Assembly (NCBI GenBank): GCA_902597895.1
Contig: CACJZM010000005.1
Location: 1-48,191, forward strand
Length of the DNA stretch: 48,191 bases
DNA from: an uncultured Pelagibacteraceae bacterium
GTDB taxonomy: Bacteria > Pseudomonadota > Alphaproteobacteria > Pelagibacterales > Pelagibacteraceae
Reading direction: 5' to 3'
Shown here piece after piece: positions 7,804 to 15,796 of this stretch. Made by a program: the position numbers and the translations under genes. The notes beneath the pieces were generated by a model. The model ran no database searches and was not told the origin of the DNA. It worked only from the letters and a program-made list of their open reading frames with translations. Every line of letters begins with the position of its first letter. Within the stretch, counting starts at the first letter, position 1.

Positions 7804-8819
7804 TGATTAAAACTGATGCGCTAATTATAGGAGCAGGTCCAACTGGATTGTTTACAGCTCATCAATTAAAACTTATTGGGTTAAATTGTGAAATTGTAGA
7901 TAATCTTGATAAGATTGGTGGTCAATGTATAGAGCTTTATCCTGATAAACCAATTTATGATATTCCTGCAATACCTGAATGCACCGGTGAAGAATTAACA
8001 AATAACTTAATTGAACAACTTAAACCTTTTAATATTAAATTTCATTTATCTGAAAGAGTGGACGAGTTAAAAAAAAATAATAGCAACTGGGAAATAAAAA
8101 CTAACAAAGGTACAAAATTTAGCACTCCAAATGTTATAATTGCAGGTGGAGTTGGATCTTTTGAACCAAGAAAATTTAATCTTAAGGAATGTCAAAAATA
8201 TGAAAATAACTCGGTTCTGTACTCAGTAAAAGATAAGACTGTATTTAAGGGAAAAACCGTATCTATTTTTGGAGGAGGCGATAGCGCTGTTGATTGGGCT
8301 ATAGAATTGTCAAAAGATTCAAAGGTAAATCTAATCCATAGAAGAGATGAGTTTAGAGGAGCACAACTCAATGTAAATAAAGTTCATGATCTTAACAAAA
8401 GTGGAAAAATTAAATTGTTTACAAAATATCAATTAAAAACTGTAAATGGAAAAGATAATTTGGAGAATATTGAAATAGAAAGTGATGATAAAGAGATCAA
8501 AAAATTAGATACCGATTATATTTTAGGATTTTTTGGACTGATAATGCAACTCGGTCCAATAGCTGATTGGGGATTAAATATTGATAAAAAAACAATTCCT
8601 GTAGACACTGAAAAATTTGAAACTAATCAAAAAGGTATATACGCAGTTGGAGACATTTGTAATTACCCTGGAAAACTAAAACTAATATTGTCAGGATTTC
8701 ATGAAGGCGCGTTAGCAGCAAGAGCTTGTTTTAAACTAGCAAGACCAGATGAAAAATATAGGTTCGAATTTACTACTTCATCTAAGACAATCAAAAACAG
8801 ACTTGGTATAAAAGAGTGA
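7803..8819 (+). CDS. Ferredoxin-NADP+ reductase, thioredoxin-reductase-like
   Basis: A 338-residue flavoprotein with an FAD-binding GAGPTG near residue 10, an NAD(P)-binding IFGGGDSAVDWA near 155-165, and a C-terminal AVGDICNYPGK FAD motif. The redox-active CxxC of true thioredoxin reductase is absent at its usual place, pointing to the YumC-like type-2 ferredoxin/flavodoxin-NADP+ reductases. Coupling to the ferredoxin just upstream supports this. The direction of electron flow in the cell is not visible in the sequence. The next gene overlaps by 4 bp. Confidence 0.88.
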   Translation: MIKTDALIIGAGPTGLFTAHQLKLIGLNCEIVDNLDKIGGQCIELYPDKPIYDIPAIPECTGEELTNNLIEQLKPFNIKFHLSERVDELKKNNSNWEIKTNKGTKFSTPNVIIAGGVGSFEPRKFNLKECQKYENNSVLYSVKDKTVFKGKTVSIFGGGDSAVDWAIELSKDSKVNLIHRRDEFRGAQLNVNKVHDLNKSGKIKLFTKYQLKTVNGKDNLENIEIESDDKEIKKLDTDYILGFFGLIMQLGPIADWGLNIDKKTIPVDTEKFETNQKGIYAVGDICNYPGKLKLILSGFHEGALAARACFKLARPDEKYRFEFTTSSKTIKNRLGIKE

Positions 8820-9442
8820 TTGAATTATTCTCCTCCGAAACTCCAAATACAAGAAAAATTTCGATAATGTTAGAGGAAATTGACTATAAATTTAAGGTTA
8901 CAAAAGTTGATTTATCTAAGGGGGAACAATTTAGTGATGAATTCAGAAAAATAAGTCCATTTAGTAAAACTCCAGTAATAGTTGATCATGAAAATTCAAA
9001 ATCAATTTTTGAGTCAGGAGCAATACTTATATATCTTGGGGAAAAAAGTGGAAAGTTTTATAATACTAAAGATCGGAATATAATAAATCAATGGCTCATG
9101 GCCCAGATGGGAAACGTAGGACCTATGATAGGACAGCATCATCAGTTCCACTATTTTAATCCTGGTAAAAGCAAATTTGGTGAAGATAAATTTTTTGAAC
9201 AAGCAAAAAGAATTTATGGAGATTTAGAAGAAAGGCTAAGCAAAGAAAAATACCTTGCTGGTGAGGATTATACCATTGCTGACATTGCTACATGGCCATG
9301 GATCTCAAGGCACGAATGGCACGATATTGGACTGAAAAGTTATAAATATTTATCCGATTGGTATATAAAAATCTCAAATAGGGAAGCAGTGATTAAAGGT
9401 TTTGATTTTATGAAAAATGGTGCAAAAATTCCTCAACCTTAA
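8816..9442 (+). CDS. Glutathione S-transferase family protein
   Basis: A 208-residue soluble protein with the GST fold: an N-terminal thioredoxin-like half (IELFSSETPNTRKI, SPFSKTPVIVD with the cis-proline, FESGAILIYLGEK) and a helical C-terminal half containing YLAGEDYTIADIATWPW. It resembles the bacterial YfcG/Nu-like GSTs, several of which are disulfide reductases. It starts at GTG in a GTGA overlap with the reductase stop, so it is the third gene of that unit. It converges on dksA with a 4-bp stop-stop overlap. Confidence 0.88.
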   Translation: MIELFSSETPNTRKISIMLEEIDYKFKVTKVDLSKGEQFSDEFRKISPFSKTPVIVDHENSKSIFESGAILIYLGEKSGKFYNTKDRNIINQWLMAQMGNVGPMIGQHHQFHYFNPGKSKFGEDKFFEQAKRIYGDLEERLSKEKYLAGEDYTIADIATWPWISRHEWHDIGLKSYKYLSDWYIKISNREAVIKGFDFMKNGAKIPQP

Positions 9443-9855
9443 TCGTCAGCAAAAACTTTTTCTTCTTTTTCATGTTTTTCTTGAGCTGCTATGGTTAAAG
9501 TTGCAACAGGTCTTGCTATCAATCTTTTTAAACCAATAGGCTCCCCAGTATCCTCGCAAAATCCATATGTACCATCCTTAATTCTTTTAAGTGCTGAGTC
9601 TATTTTTGATATTAATTTAATCTGTCTATTAATTGCTCTCATTTCAACATTTTTTTCAGTATAAGAACTTGCCTGATCTACTATATCTGCAGATGTACTA
9701 TTATCATCTAAGGAACTATTATAAAGTGCCTCATTATTAGCTTTAACTAACTCTGTTTTCCAATCTGTTAATTTTTGTTTAAAAAATGCTAAGTGTTTTG
9801 CACACATATATTTTTCTTTTTCCTTCGGGATGTATGTTTTAGAAATTTTAACCAT
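9439..9855 (-). CDS. dksA: DksA-family RNA polymerase regulator, one-cysteine type
   Basis: A 138-residue DksA: a coiled-coil N-terminal part and a C-terminal globular segment GTYGFCEDTGEPIGLKRL followed by ARPVATLTIAAQEKHE. DksA acts in the polymerase secondary channel with ppGpp in the stringent response. Of the four zinc-ligand positions only Cys100 remains; the others are Thr103, Thr121 and Ala124. One-cysteine DksA proteins that do not need zinc are known in Alphaproteobacteria such as Rhodobacter, so this is probably functional. It diverges from the GT39-like gene. Confidence 0.9.
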   Translation of the reverse strand: MVKISKTYIPKEKEKYMCAKHLAFFKQKLTDWKTELVKANNEALYNSSLDDNSTSADIVDQASSYTEKNVEMRAINRQIKLISKIDSALKRIKDGTYGFCEDTGEPIGLKRLIARPVATLTIAAQEKHEKEEKVFADD

Positions 9856-9933
9856 ACTTAAATTTAGAATTTGGTGAATATATTCATCAATAAATTGGTG
9901 TCAAGAATGCATTAATTGTATAAATTGTTAAAA

Positions 9934-11229
9934 ATGCCTATAAATAAAAAGAAAATAGATAATATTTTTATTATTTTTTTGATATCTCATTTATTTATAT
10001 GGACTTTGGTTCCCTCAATTACAAATCAGAATTTACCATTAGATACTATCGAAGCACTTGCTTGGGGAAGTAATTTAGATTGGGGATTTAACAAACATCC
10101 ACCTATGAGCGCTGTATTAGTAGAAATTTTTTACCAAATTTTTGGCGCAAATGATTGGTCTTACTATTTATTAAGTCAATTATGTGTTGTTTTTTCTTTT
10201 TTTATAATTTGGAAACTTTCAAAAGATTTTTTTGATGACAATATTTTATCATTATTATCTGTTCTTCTTTTAGAGGGTATTTATTTTTTTAATTATACAA
10301 CACCTGAGTTTAATGTTTATGTTACTGAATTGCCTTTTTGGTCACTTTTAATATTTTTTTGTTGGAAAGCACTGAGAACTAATTTTATTAGGCATTGGAT
10401 ACTATTTGGATCATTTGCAGCTTTTGGTGTGTTATCTCATTATTTGTTTTTTTATTTACTTTTATCTTTAAGCTTATTGTTTTTGTATAAAATAATTAAA
10501 CAAGAAACTAATTTTAAACTATTTATATCTTTAATACCTTTTATAATAATTTTACTACCTCATTTTTTATGGTTAGTAGAAAATAACTTTATTACAGTAA
10601 CCTATGGTTTACATAGAGCGGGTGGAACTGAACAAGTATTATTAGATCATATTTCACATCCTTTAATATTTATAAGTAAGCAAGCTGGAATACTAATACC
10701 TTTCTTTTTAATGATTTCATTTTTGGTTAAAAAATTAAAAGTAAATTTTTATCTTAAAGATGATAAAATGTTTTTTTTAATTGTAATAAGTTTTTTACCA
10801 ATAGCTTTAGTATTTTTAACATCTCTAATAATGGGAGCAAAAATCAGAACAATGTGGATGACACCATTTTACTTATTCTTTGGAATTACAGCTATTTATA
10901 TTTTAAAATCTCAAATTAATTTAGATAAATTAAAAAAATTTAATATTACTTTTCTAATTTTATTTTTTCTATCTCCTGCAACATATGCAATTGTTTCAAT
11001 ATCTCAAACAGACAAAAGAACAGACTATCCTGGAAAAGAAGAGGCTCAAAAAGCTGAAAATTTTTATTCAAATCAGACACAGGTAATGGGTGATTTAAGC
11101 TTTGTTAAAGGAAACGAATGGGATGCTGGAAATATATCCTATCATCTAGAAGTTCGTCCCAAATGGATTTATAATCCTGGTAGTATCTTTTTATGTAATA
11201 AAAATTTAGAATGTATAAAATATAAATGA
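9934..11229 (+). CDS. GT39-like integral membrane glycosyltransferase
   Basis: About 431 residues with roughly ten hydrophobic helices, resembling the ArnT/PMT-type polyprenyl-phosphate-sugar glycosyltransferases. An early loop carries the acidic pattern LPLDTIEALAWG, then NKHPPM, a typical ArnT-like combination in the first periplasmic loop. It likely moves a sugar from an undecaprenyl carrier to lipid or protein on the periplasmic side. ATG at 9934 is preferred over an upstream TTG at 9916; neither has a clear ribosome site. The downstream GT2, of the kind that makes the carrier-linked sugar, supports the role. Confidence 0.82.
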   Translation: MPINKKKIDNIFIIFLISHLFIWTLVPSITNQNLPLDTIEALAWGSNLDWGFNKHPPMSAVLVEIFYQIFGANDWSYYLLSQLCVVFSFFIIWKLSKDFFDDNILSLLSVLLLEGIYFFNYTTPEFNVYVTELPFWSLLIFFCWKALRTNFIRHWILFGSFAAFGVLSHYLFFYLLLSLSLLFLYKIIKQETNFKLFISLIPFIIILLPHFLWLVENNFITVTYGLHRAGGTEQVLLDHISHPLIFISKQAGILIPFFLMISFLVKKLKVNFYLKDDKMFFLIVISFLPIALVFLTSLIMGAKIRTMWMTPFYLFFGITAIYILKSQINLDKLKKFNITFLILFFLSPATYAIVSISQTDKRTDYPGKEEAQKAENFYSNQTQVMGDLSFVKGNEWDAGNISYHLEVRPKWIYNPGSIFLCNKNLECIKYK

Positions 11230-11241
11230 TTAGATTTTATT

Positions 11242-11355
11242 ATGAGTGAAAAATGGAAAAAAATATTATTAATCGTAGCAATAGTTGCATTAATTGAGTT
11301 TTCTGGCTATGGAATTCTCGCCTCATTGTTTAGATTAATAAATTCTGCAAGCTAA
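11242..11355 (+). CDS. 37-residue single-pass membrane peptide
   Basis: A short frame ATG-TAA lies exactly in the gap between the two glycosyltransferase genes. It starts 12 bp after the GT39-like stop, and its TAA shares one base with the GT2 ATG (TAATG), the coupling used elsewhere in this window. The product has a polar start (MSEKWKK), a hydrophobic stretch ILLIVAIVALIEF and a second hydrophobic part ending LFRLINSAS. Small size means chance is possible, but position, coupling and membrane character argue for a real peptide. I recognise no family. Confidence 0.6.
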   Translation: MSEKWKKILLIVAIVALIEFSGYGILASLFRLINSAS

Positions 11356-12224
11356 TGAAAATAAAGATATTAATTCCAATCTTTAATGATTGGGAGTCTA
11401 TTCTTAAACTTTTAGAAAACATAAATTCTGAAATAATAAATTTAAATCATGAATTTACAGTTATTATAGTTGATGATGCATCAACTATAAAACCCCCAAC
11501 ATTTGAAAATAAATATGATAAAATAAAATCAATAAAACTTATCAGAATGAAAGAAAATAGGGGTCATGCAAGATGTAATGCTGCTGGATTGAAATATATA
11601 TTAGAAAAAGAGGAATTTGACTTTGCGATACCTATGGACGGAGACGGCGAAGATAGGCCAGAAGAACTAAAAAATTTTATAGAAAGTTTAGAAAAGTTTA
11701 AAGACGAACCAATTGTTGGTAAAAGAATAAAAAGATCTGAGGGAATTATTTTCAGGTCTTGCTATTTTATGCATAAGTTAATTACATCATTGTTTACAGG
11801 CAAAACAATAAAATATGGCAATTATACCTGTCTACCAAAATCAATTGTAGAAAAAATGGTAAATGAAAAAGCTACATGGAGTAGTTTTTCAGGATCACTT
11901 GCAAAAGTTGCTGAAAAAAAAATTGAAATTCCATCTATAAGAGGAGCTAGATATTATGGCCCTTCTAAAATGAGTTTTTTAAATTTAATTAAACATTCAA
12001 TATCTATAATTGCAGTTTTTAAATTTAATGTCTTGTTAAGATCAATTTTGTTTTTATTCGTCTATCTATATTTAATATCAGAAAATATTTCAAATATTAC
12101 ATTAATTCCATTTTATTTAATTATAATTTTAAATATTCTTACTTTTTATTTATCAAATAGAGAAAATATCGAAGAATTGAATAACTCATTATTAAATATA
12201 AATATTATTGAAAGGATAAAGTGA
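11355..12224 (+). CDS. Family 2 glycosyltransferase, membrane-anchored
   Basis: A 289-residue GT2 enzyme. The GT-A fold start KILIPIFNDWESI, the IIVDDAST motif, ENRGHARCNA and the metal-binding PMDGDGED are visible, as in dolichyl/polyprenyl-phosphate sugar transferases of the DPM1/ArnC type. Hydrophobic helices occupy about residues 220-270 and anchor it in the membrane. It probably makes an undecaprenyl-phosphate sugar used by the GT39-like protein upstream. It is coupled to the neighbours on both sides: one base with the 37-residue peptide, GTGA with the next gene. Confidence 0.88.
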   Translation: MKIKILIPIFNDWESILKLLENINSEIINLNHEFTVIIVDDASTIKPPTFENKYDKIKSIKLIRMKENRGHARCNAAGLKYILEKEEFDFAIPMDGDGEDRPEELKNFIESLEKFKDEPIVGKRIKRSEGIIFRSCYFMHKLITSLFTGKTIKYGNYTCLPKSIVEKMVNEKATWSSFSGSLAKVAEKKIEIPSIRGARYYGPSKMSFLNLIKHSISIIAVFKFNVLLRSILFLFVYLYLISENISNITLIPFYLIIILNILTFYLSNRENIEELNNSLLNINIIERIK

Positions 12225-13408
12225 AAAAAATTTTTTTATTAATTTTATTAAATTTTTTATTATTTGAAATCTCAAATGCAGATTTTAAAAAAATAAAAAA
12301 AAAGGCAGTCGTTAACAATCCTGAGATAATTTTTCCTTTGCCTAAAGATTTAAAAGGTTGTCGGACTGAAATGAGGATAAATCCTAAATACAATAAGGTT
12401 ACACCAATAATTGAACTGGATGCTCCTGAGGGGTATGGTCTTGATGATAGATTTAGTGAGGCAGGCGGTAAGTTTGGTGAATTTAGTATACCATGTTCAA
12501 CTGGGAATAAGGAAGCGTGCACATATGCTGTAAAAGTAATATTGGATTGGGCAAAAGCAGGAGCAGCAAAAAGAATTGGTCCTAATGACGATGAGGGAAA
12601 ATATTGGAATGATACATTAACTGTAAATTTGTTTATAGCATCACCCATGATGGCAGCATATTCTTTTGCAAAACAGGTAATCAATGTACCTGATGAAGAT
12701 GACAAAATAATAAAAGATTGGTTTAAAAAAATTGTAAAAAAAAATCAACATTTGATGTACGGCAAAACCTATGATTATGGAGGCGCAAGCGGTACTCCAA
12801 AACGAGCGCATAATCATGCATTGTCGTCAGCGGATGCACACATGATGCTTGGTATTCTTACAGGAAACGATAAGACTTTTAGAAAAGCTTTTAAGAATTA
12901 TGAAGCGGCAATAAAATATTCTAGAAAAGATGGAAGCTTACCTATTGAGACTAGAAGAGGCGGAAGAGCAATGTTTTATGAGGGAAGAGCAATAAATAAA
13001 TTAACAGTTATTGGAATTATTGCTGAGAACCAAGGTTATGATATTTGGAACTACAGCTACAAAGGTAAAGATTTTCATAATGTAATTAAATTCTTTATAG
13101 ATTTTACTGAAAATAATGAAATTGTTTTTCCTTATGCTAAAGAAATGAGACATCCAGGTCCCGCAAAAAATTATAAAAAACAAGACTTAAAATGGAATAA
13201 TAGCAGTAATTGGGGATGGTTATATTCTTATGTTTCAAGATTTCCAGACCATGAAAATGTTCAAAGACTGAAAAAATGGTCTCAAAATAAAAGTGAACTT
13301 AACCCCACTCAATGGGATATAGTTCGTCATTATGAAAATGTAGGAAAACAACCTTTTAGTTGGGCTTCTTGGACTGTAGTAGAGCCCAATTGTCATTTTA
13401 CTAAGTAG
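12221..13408 (+). CDS. Exported alginate-lyase-like protein
   Basis: A 395-residue protein with a signal peptide (about 1-20, ending SNA) and an alpha/alpha-barrel-type lyase domain. AHNHALSSADAHMML at about 196-210 and DGSLPIETRRGGRAMFYEGRA at about 237-256 match conserved parts of the alginate lyase family (PL5-like), which cleaves uronic-acid glycans in the periplasm by beta-elimination. Substrate cannot be told; it may trim a cell-surface glycan made by the two upstream transferases rather than degrade food. It starts at GTG in a GTGA overlap with the GT2 gene and converges on umuC with an 8-bp overlap. Confidence 0.78.
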   Translation: MKKIFLLILLNFLLFEISNADFKKIKKKAVVNNPEIIFPLPKDLKGCRTEMRINPKYNKVTPIIELDAPEGYGLDDRFSEAGGKFGEFSIPCSTGNKEACTYAVKVILDWAKAGAAKRIGPNDDEGKYWNDTLTVNLFIASPMMAAYSFAKQVINVPDEDDKIIKDWFKKIVKKNQHLMYGKTYDYGGASGTPKRAHNHALSSADAHMMLGILTGNDKTFRKAFKNYEAAIKYSRKDGSLPIETRRGGRAMFYEGRAINKLTVIGIIAENQGYDIWNYSYKGKDFHNVIKFFIDFTENNEIVFPYAKEMRHPGPAKNYKKQDLKWNNSSNWGWLYSYVSRFPDHENVQRLKKWSQNKSELNPTQWDIVRHYENVGKQPFSWASWTVVEPNCHFTK

Positions 13409-14681
13409 CTCTTATTGTTGGTACACAATAAAAATCAGCTGTATCTATTTTAGAAGAATGTTCTCTTCTCATATTCCATTTTTTATGAACCCCAGCACTT
13501 GCAAGGCTCAAAGTAGATCTTCCATATCTATAATTAGTATTGTCAATTGATTTCATCAAATTTTTTATCTTTTCATCTTTTTCAGATGAAAACAAATTTT
13601 TTTTACCATCTGAGTTTGATAGTCCAGTGAGCATAACACCTGCTTTTTGATATCTATAGCCATTTTTAAAAATACTTTCTAGAATAGTAATTGCAGCTTT
13701 TACAGTTTCAATACTATTATTTGTTGCAATAGGAAAGTCTATTGTTTTTGAATTTGAGTAGTATCCAAAATTTCTTTGAAAGGGACTAGTTCTAACGAAA
13801 ACTGTTATTGCTTTTGCAACCAAAGACTCAGATCTAATTTTTTCTGATGCATTTAAACAATAATTAGCTACTGCTTCTTTTAATTCTTGAAATCTTTCAA
13901 CTCTTTTTCCAAAAGAACGCGATACAACACAACTTTTTCTTTTTGACGATGTTGTCTCTAGATTAATACAAGGGATACCACGCAATTCCATTGCTGTTCT
14001 TGAACTTAAAACATTTGAGCATTTTTTAATCCATGTATTAGATTTGTTTTTAAGTTGTTTTGCATTATAAATTCCATTTTGTTGGTAAAATTTAGTAAGC
14101 TGCTTTCCAACACCCCAAATATCATTTATCTCTACCTTTTCTAATATTGGATCGATATTTTCTATTCCAATTAAACTTGCAACACCTGATTGTTTTTTCT
14201 TTGCAATGTGATTTGCAACTTTACTTAAAGTTTTTGTTTTTGCTATTCCAATACTAGTAGGAATACCTGTCCATTTTAAAACAGTTGATCTAATTTCTTT
14301 TCCCACTTTTTCTACTTCATCATCAGAAAAATTAGACAAATCTAAAAAAGCTTCATCAATAGAATAAACTTCTATATCAGAATTAAATCTTTTTAGTGTT
14401 CTCATAACTCTTCTAGACAAATCCCCATACAATGAATAATTAGAAGAAAATACATTCACATCATTTTTTATGATTATATCTTTTGCTTTAAAATATGGTT
14501 CCCCCATTTTAATTCCTAAAGCTTTTGCCTCATTAGATCTTGAGATAATACAGCCATCATTATTTGACAACACAACAACTGGTTTTTTTCTTATCTTTGG
14601 ATTAAATAATCTTTCACAAGAAACATAGAAAGAGTTACAATCTACTAATGCTATTTTTTTAGTACACTGAGTGGATGACAT
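13401..14681 (-). CDS. umuC: DNA polymerase V catalytic subunit (Y-family)
   Basis: A 426-residue Y-family translesion polymerase that, with processed UmuD, copies damaged DNA. The start KIALVDCNSFYVSCERLF and the catalytic VYSIDEAFLDLS around residue 103-115 carry the metal-binding acids. IGIAKTKTLSKVANHIAKK is the usual finger region, followed by a helix-hairpin-helix (IWGVGKQL) and the UmuC C-terminal domain. Length matches E. coli UmuC (422). Its ATG lies 23 bp inside umuD, so it is co-transcribed from the SOS promoter upstream of umuD. Confidence 0.94.
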   Translation of the reverse strand: MSSTQCTKKIALVDCNSFYVSCERLFNPKIRKKPVVVLSNNDGCIISRSNEAKALGIKMGEPYFKAKDIIIKNDVNVFSSNYSLYGDLSRRVMRTLKRFNSDIEVYSIDEAFLDLSNFSDDEVEKVGKEIRSTVLKWTGIPTSIGIAKTKTLSKVANHIAKKKQSGVASLIGIENIDPILEKVEINDIWGVGKQLTKFYQQNGIYNAKQLKNKSNTWIKKCSNVLSSRTAMELRGIPCINLETTSSKRKSCVVSRSFGKRVERFQELKEAVANYCLNASEKIRSESLVAKAITVFVRTSPFQRNFGYYSNSKTIDFPIATNNSIETVKAAITILESIFKNGYRYQKAGVMLTGLSNSDGKKNLFSSEKDEKIKNLMKSIDNTNYRYGRSTLSLASAGVHKKWNMRREHSSKIDTADFYCVPTIRAT

Positions 14682-15054
14682 AAGTTACAACTCCCCATAT
14701 AAAAACATCTTCTTCTTCATTGATTAAAATTCGATCTTCAAAATTTTTAGAACCAGAGGTTAAAAACTTTTTATCTCTTTCTTGAACAAAACTTTTCACA
14801 ACTAATTCATCATGAACGTTCGCAATAACTGTAGAAAAATTTCTTGGCGTTAAACTTTTGTCAACAACCAACAAGTCTCCATCATTGATTCCCACGTTTA
14901 CCATTGATTTACCTTGAACTCTTATTATGAAGGTAGCTGGGACATTTTTTATTAGATGAACGTTTAGATCGATATCTTCTTCTATGTAATCTGTAGCTGG
15001 AGATGGAAAACCTGCTCCAGCTTTGTGCAAATAGTAAGGTATTGTTAGCTTCAT
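14659..15054 (-). CDS. umuD: UmuD, self-cleaving S24 peptidase
   Basis: About 131 residues. UmuD is cleaved with RecA filament help to UmuD', the partner of UmuC. The cleavage site is Ala14-Gly15 in AGAGFPSPA, and the catalytic dyad is Ser50 (QGKSM) and Lys87 (VVKSF). The 35-residue distance from site to serine and the 37 from serine to lysine equal those of E. coli UmuD. I chose ATG at 15054; the longer frame from TTG at 15105 would run through the promoter and LexA box, and that TTG is itself part of the -35 element. Confidence 0.92.
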   Translation of the reverse strand: MKLTIPYYLHKAGAGFPSPATDYIEEDIDLNVHLIKNVPATFIIRVQGKSMVNVGINDGDLLVVDKSLTPRNFSTVIANVHDELVVKSFVQERDKKFLTSGSKNFEDRILINEEEDVFIWGVVTYVIHSVY

Positions 15055-15058
15055 AAAT

Positions 15059-15073
15059 GTTCTTATTTTGTTC
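15059..15073 (-). promoter_or_regulatory. LexA (SOS) box of umuDC
   Basis: The plus strand reads GTTC-N7-GTTC exactly, the consensus alphaproteobacterial LexA operator (GAAC-N7-GAAC on the gene strand). It lies directly downstream of the -10 element and ends 5 bp before the umuD ATG, so LexA bound here would block transcription start. Confidence 0.88.
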
Positions 15074-15078
15074 TTATT

Positions 15079-15105
15079 AGTATACAAGTTATTCAATAGT
15101 GTCAA
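15079..15105 (-). promoter_or_regulatory. Near-consensus sigma-70 promoter of umuDC
   Basis: Read on the minus strand, a perfect TTGACA (15105-15100) and TATACT (15084-15079, five of six) are separated by 15 bp. Transcription would start around 15072, inside the LexA box, giving a leader of under 20 nt. Confidence 0.78.
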
Positions 15106-15127
15106 TCAGGTTGTATTTTGAGTCTGG

Positions 15128-15151
15128 AAGTGAATCAAAAGTGAATCAAAA
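15128..15151. repeat. Tandem 11-bp direct repeat in umuD/SOUL spacer
   Basis: The unit GTGAATCAAAA occurs twice in tandem (15130-15140 and 15141-15151), and two bases of a third copy precede it. It lies between the divergent umuD and SOUL genes. Tandem sites one helical turn apart can bind a regulator, but no function is known to me. Confidence 0.4.
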
Positions 15152-15223
15152 CAAGAACATCTAATCCATATTTTGTAGTCTTGTGGATAACTTTAACCAT
15201 GTATAGTTTAATTTTATATTAAA

Positions 15224-15781
15224 ATGAAAAAAATTCTTTCTATCGCTACTCTATTTTTAATTATAATTTCAAATGCAATGGCAGTTGAGGAAGCAAACTA
15301 CGAAATAATAAAAACTAATGAAATTTATGAGATAAGAAAATATTCTGATCTTATTGTTGTAGAAACAATAACTTCAAATGAAAACAGCGGATTTAGAAAA
15401 TTATTTAATTATATATCTGGAGCAAATGAAAAAAATCAAGAAATTAAGATGACAGCACCTGTCACTCAACTAACCAAAAATGGCAATACGTTTATGCAGT
15501 TTTATTTGCCATCAAAATTTAACTCTGAGACTGTACCAAATCCTTCAAATGCAAATGTAAAAATATCAAAAATGGATGCTGGTTTTTATGCAGTTATAAA
15601 ATATTCTGGAAGAAATTCAGAAAGAAATTTCATTAAACACAGAGACATTTTGGAAAAAGAATTAAAAAAAAATAATATATCAATTTTAAGCTCAGCAATA
15701 AAAGCTGGTTATAATTCACCATTTACACTTCCAATGCTAAGAAGAAATGAAGCAATGTATAAAATTGATTTTAAAACTTAA
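15224..15781 (+). CDS. SOUL/HBP-family heme-binding protein, exported
   Basis: A 185-residue protein with a signal peptide (MKKIL... to about residue 20, ending AMA) and a SOUL domain: NYEIIKTNEIYEIRKY, GFRKLFNYISGANE, KMTAPVTQ and, near the end, YNSPFTLPMLRRNEAMYKI. Family members bind heme or porphyrin; bacterial roles are poorly known. It opens a rightward run SOUL-GFA-glycerate kinase-tolC, with 15 bp to the next gene. Confidence 0.9.
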   Translation: MKKILSIATLFLIIISNAMAVEEANYEIIKTNEIYEIRKYSDLIVVETITSNENSGFRKLFNYISGANEKNQEIKMTAPVTQLTKNGNTFMQFYLPSKFNSETVPNPSNANVKISKMDAGFYAVIKYSGRNSERNFIKHRDILEKELKKNNISILSSAIKAGYNSPFTLPMLRRNEAMYKIDFKT

Positions 15782-15796
15782 AAAAAGGAAAATTAA

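Noticed and set aside
12205-12705. 166-residue open frame on the minus strand
   Set aside because: It lies opposite the alginate-lyase-like gene, whose signal peptide and family motifs are clear; the minus-strand product is low-complexity and matches nothing.
13412-13431. Hairpin TTATTGT-6-ACAATAA at the alginate-lyase/umuC junction
   Set aside because: It lies inside the end of umuC, is AT-only apart from one pair per arm and has no T-run in either direction.
15055-15105. N-terminal extension of UmuD from TTG at 15105
   Set aside because: Those codons consist of the -35 element, the -10 element and the LexA box; the ATG at 15054 keeps the cleavage-site-to-serine spacing and is a better start.
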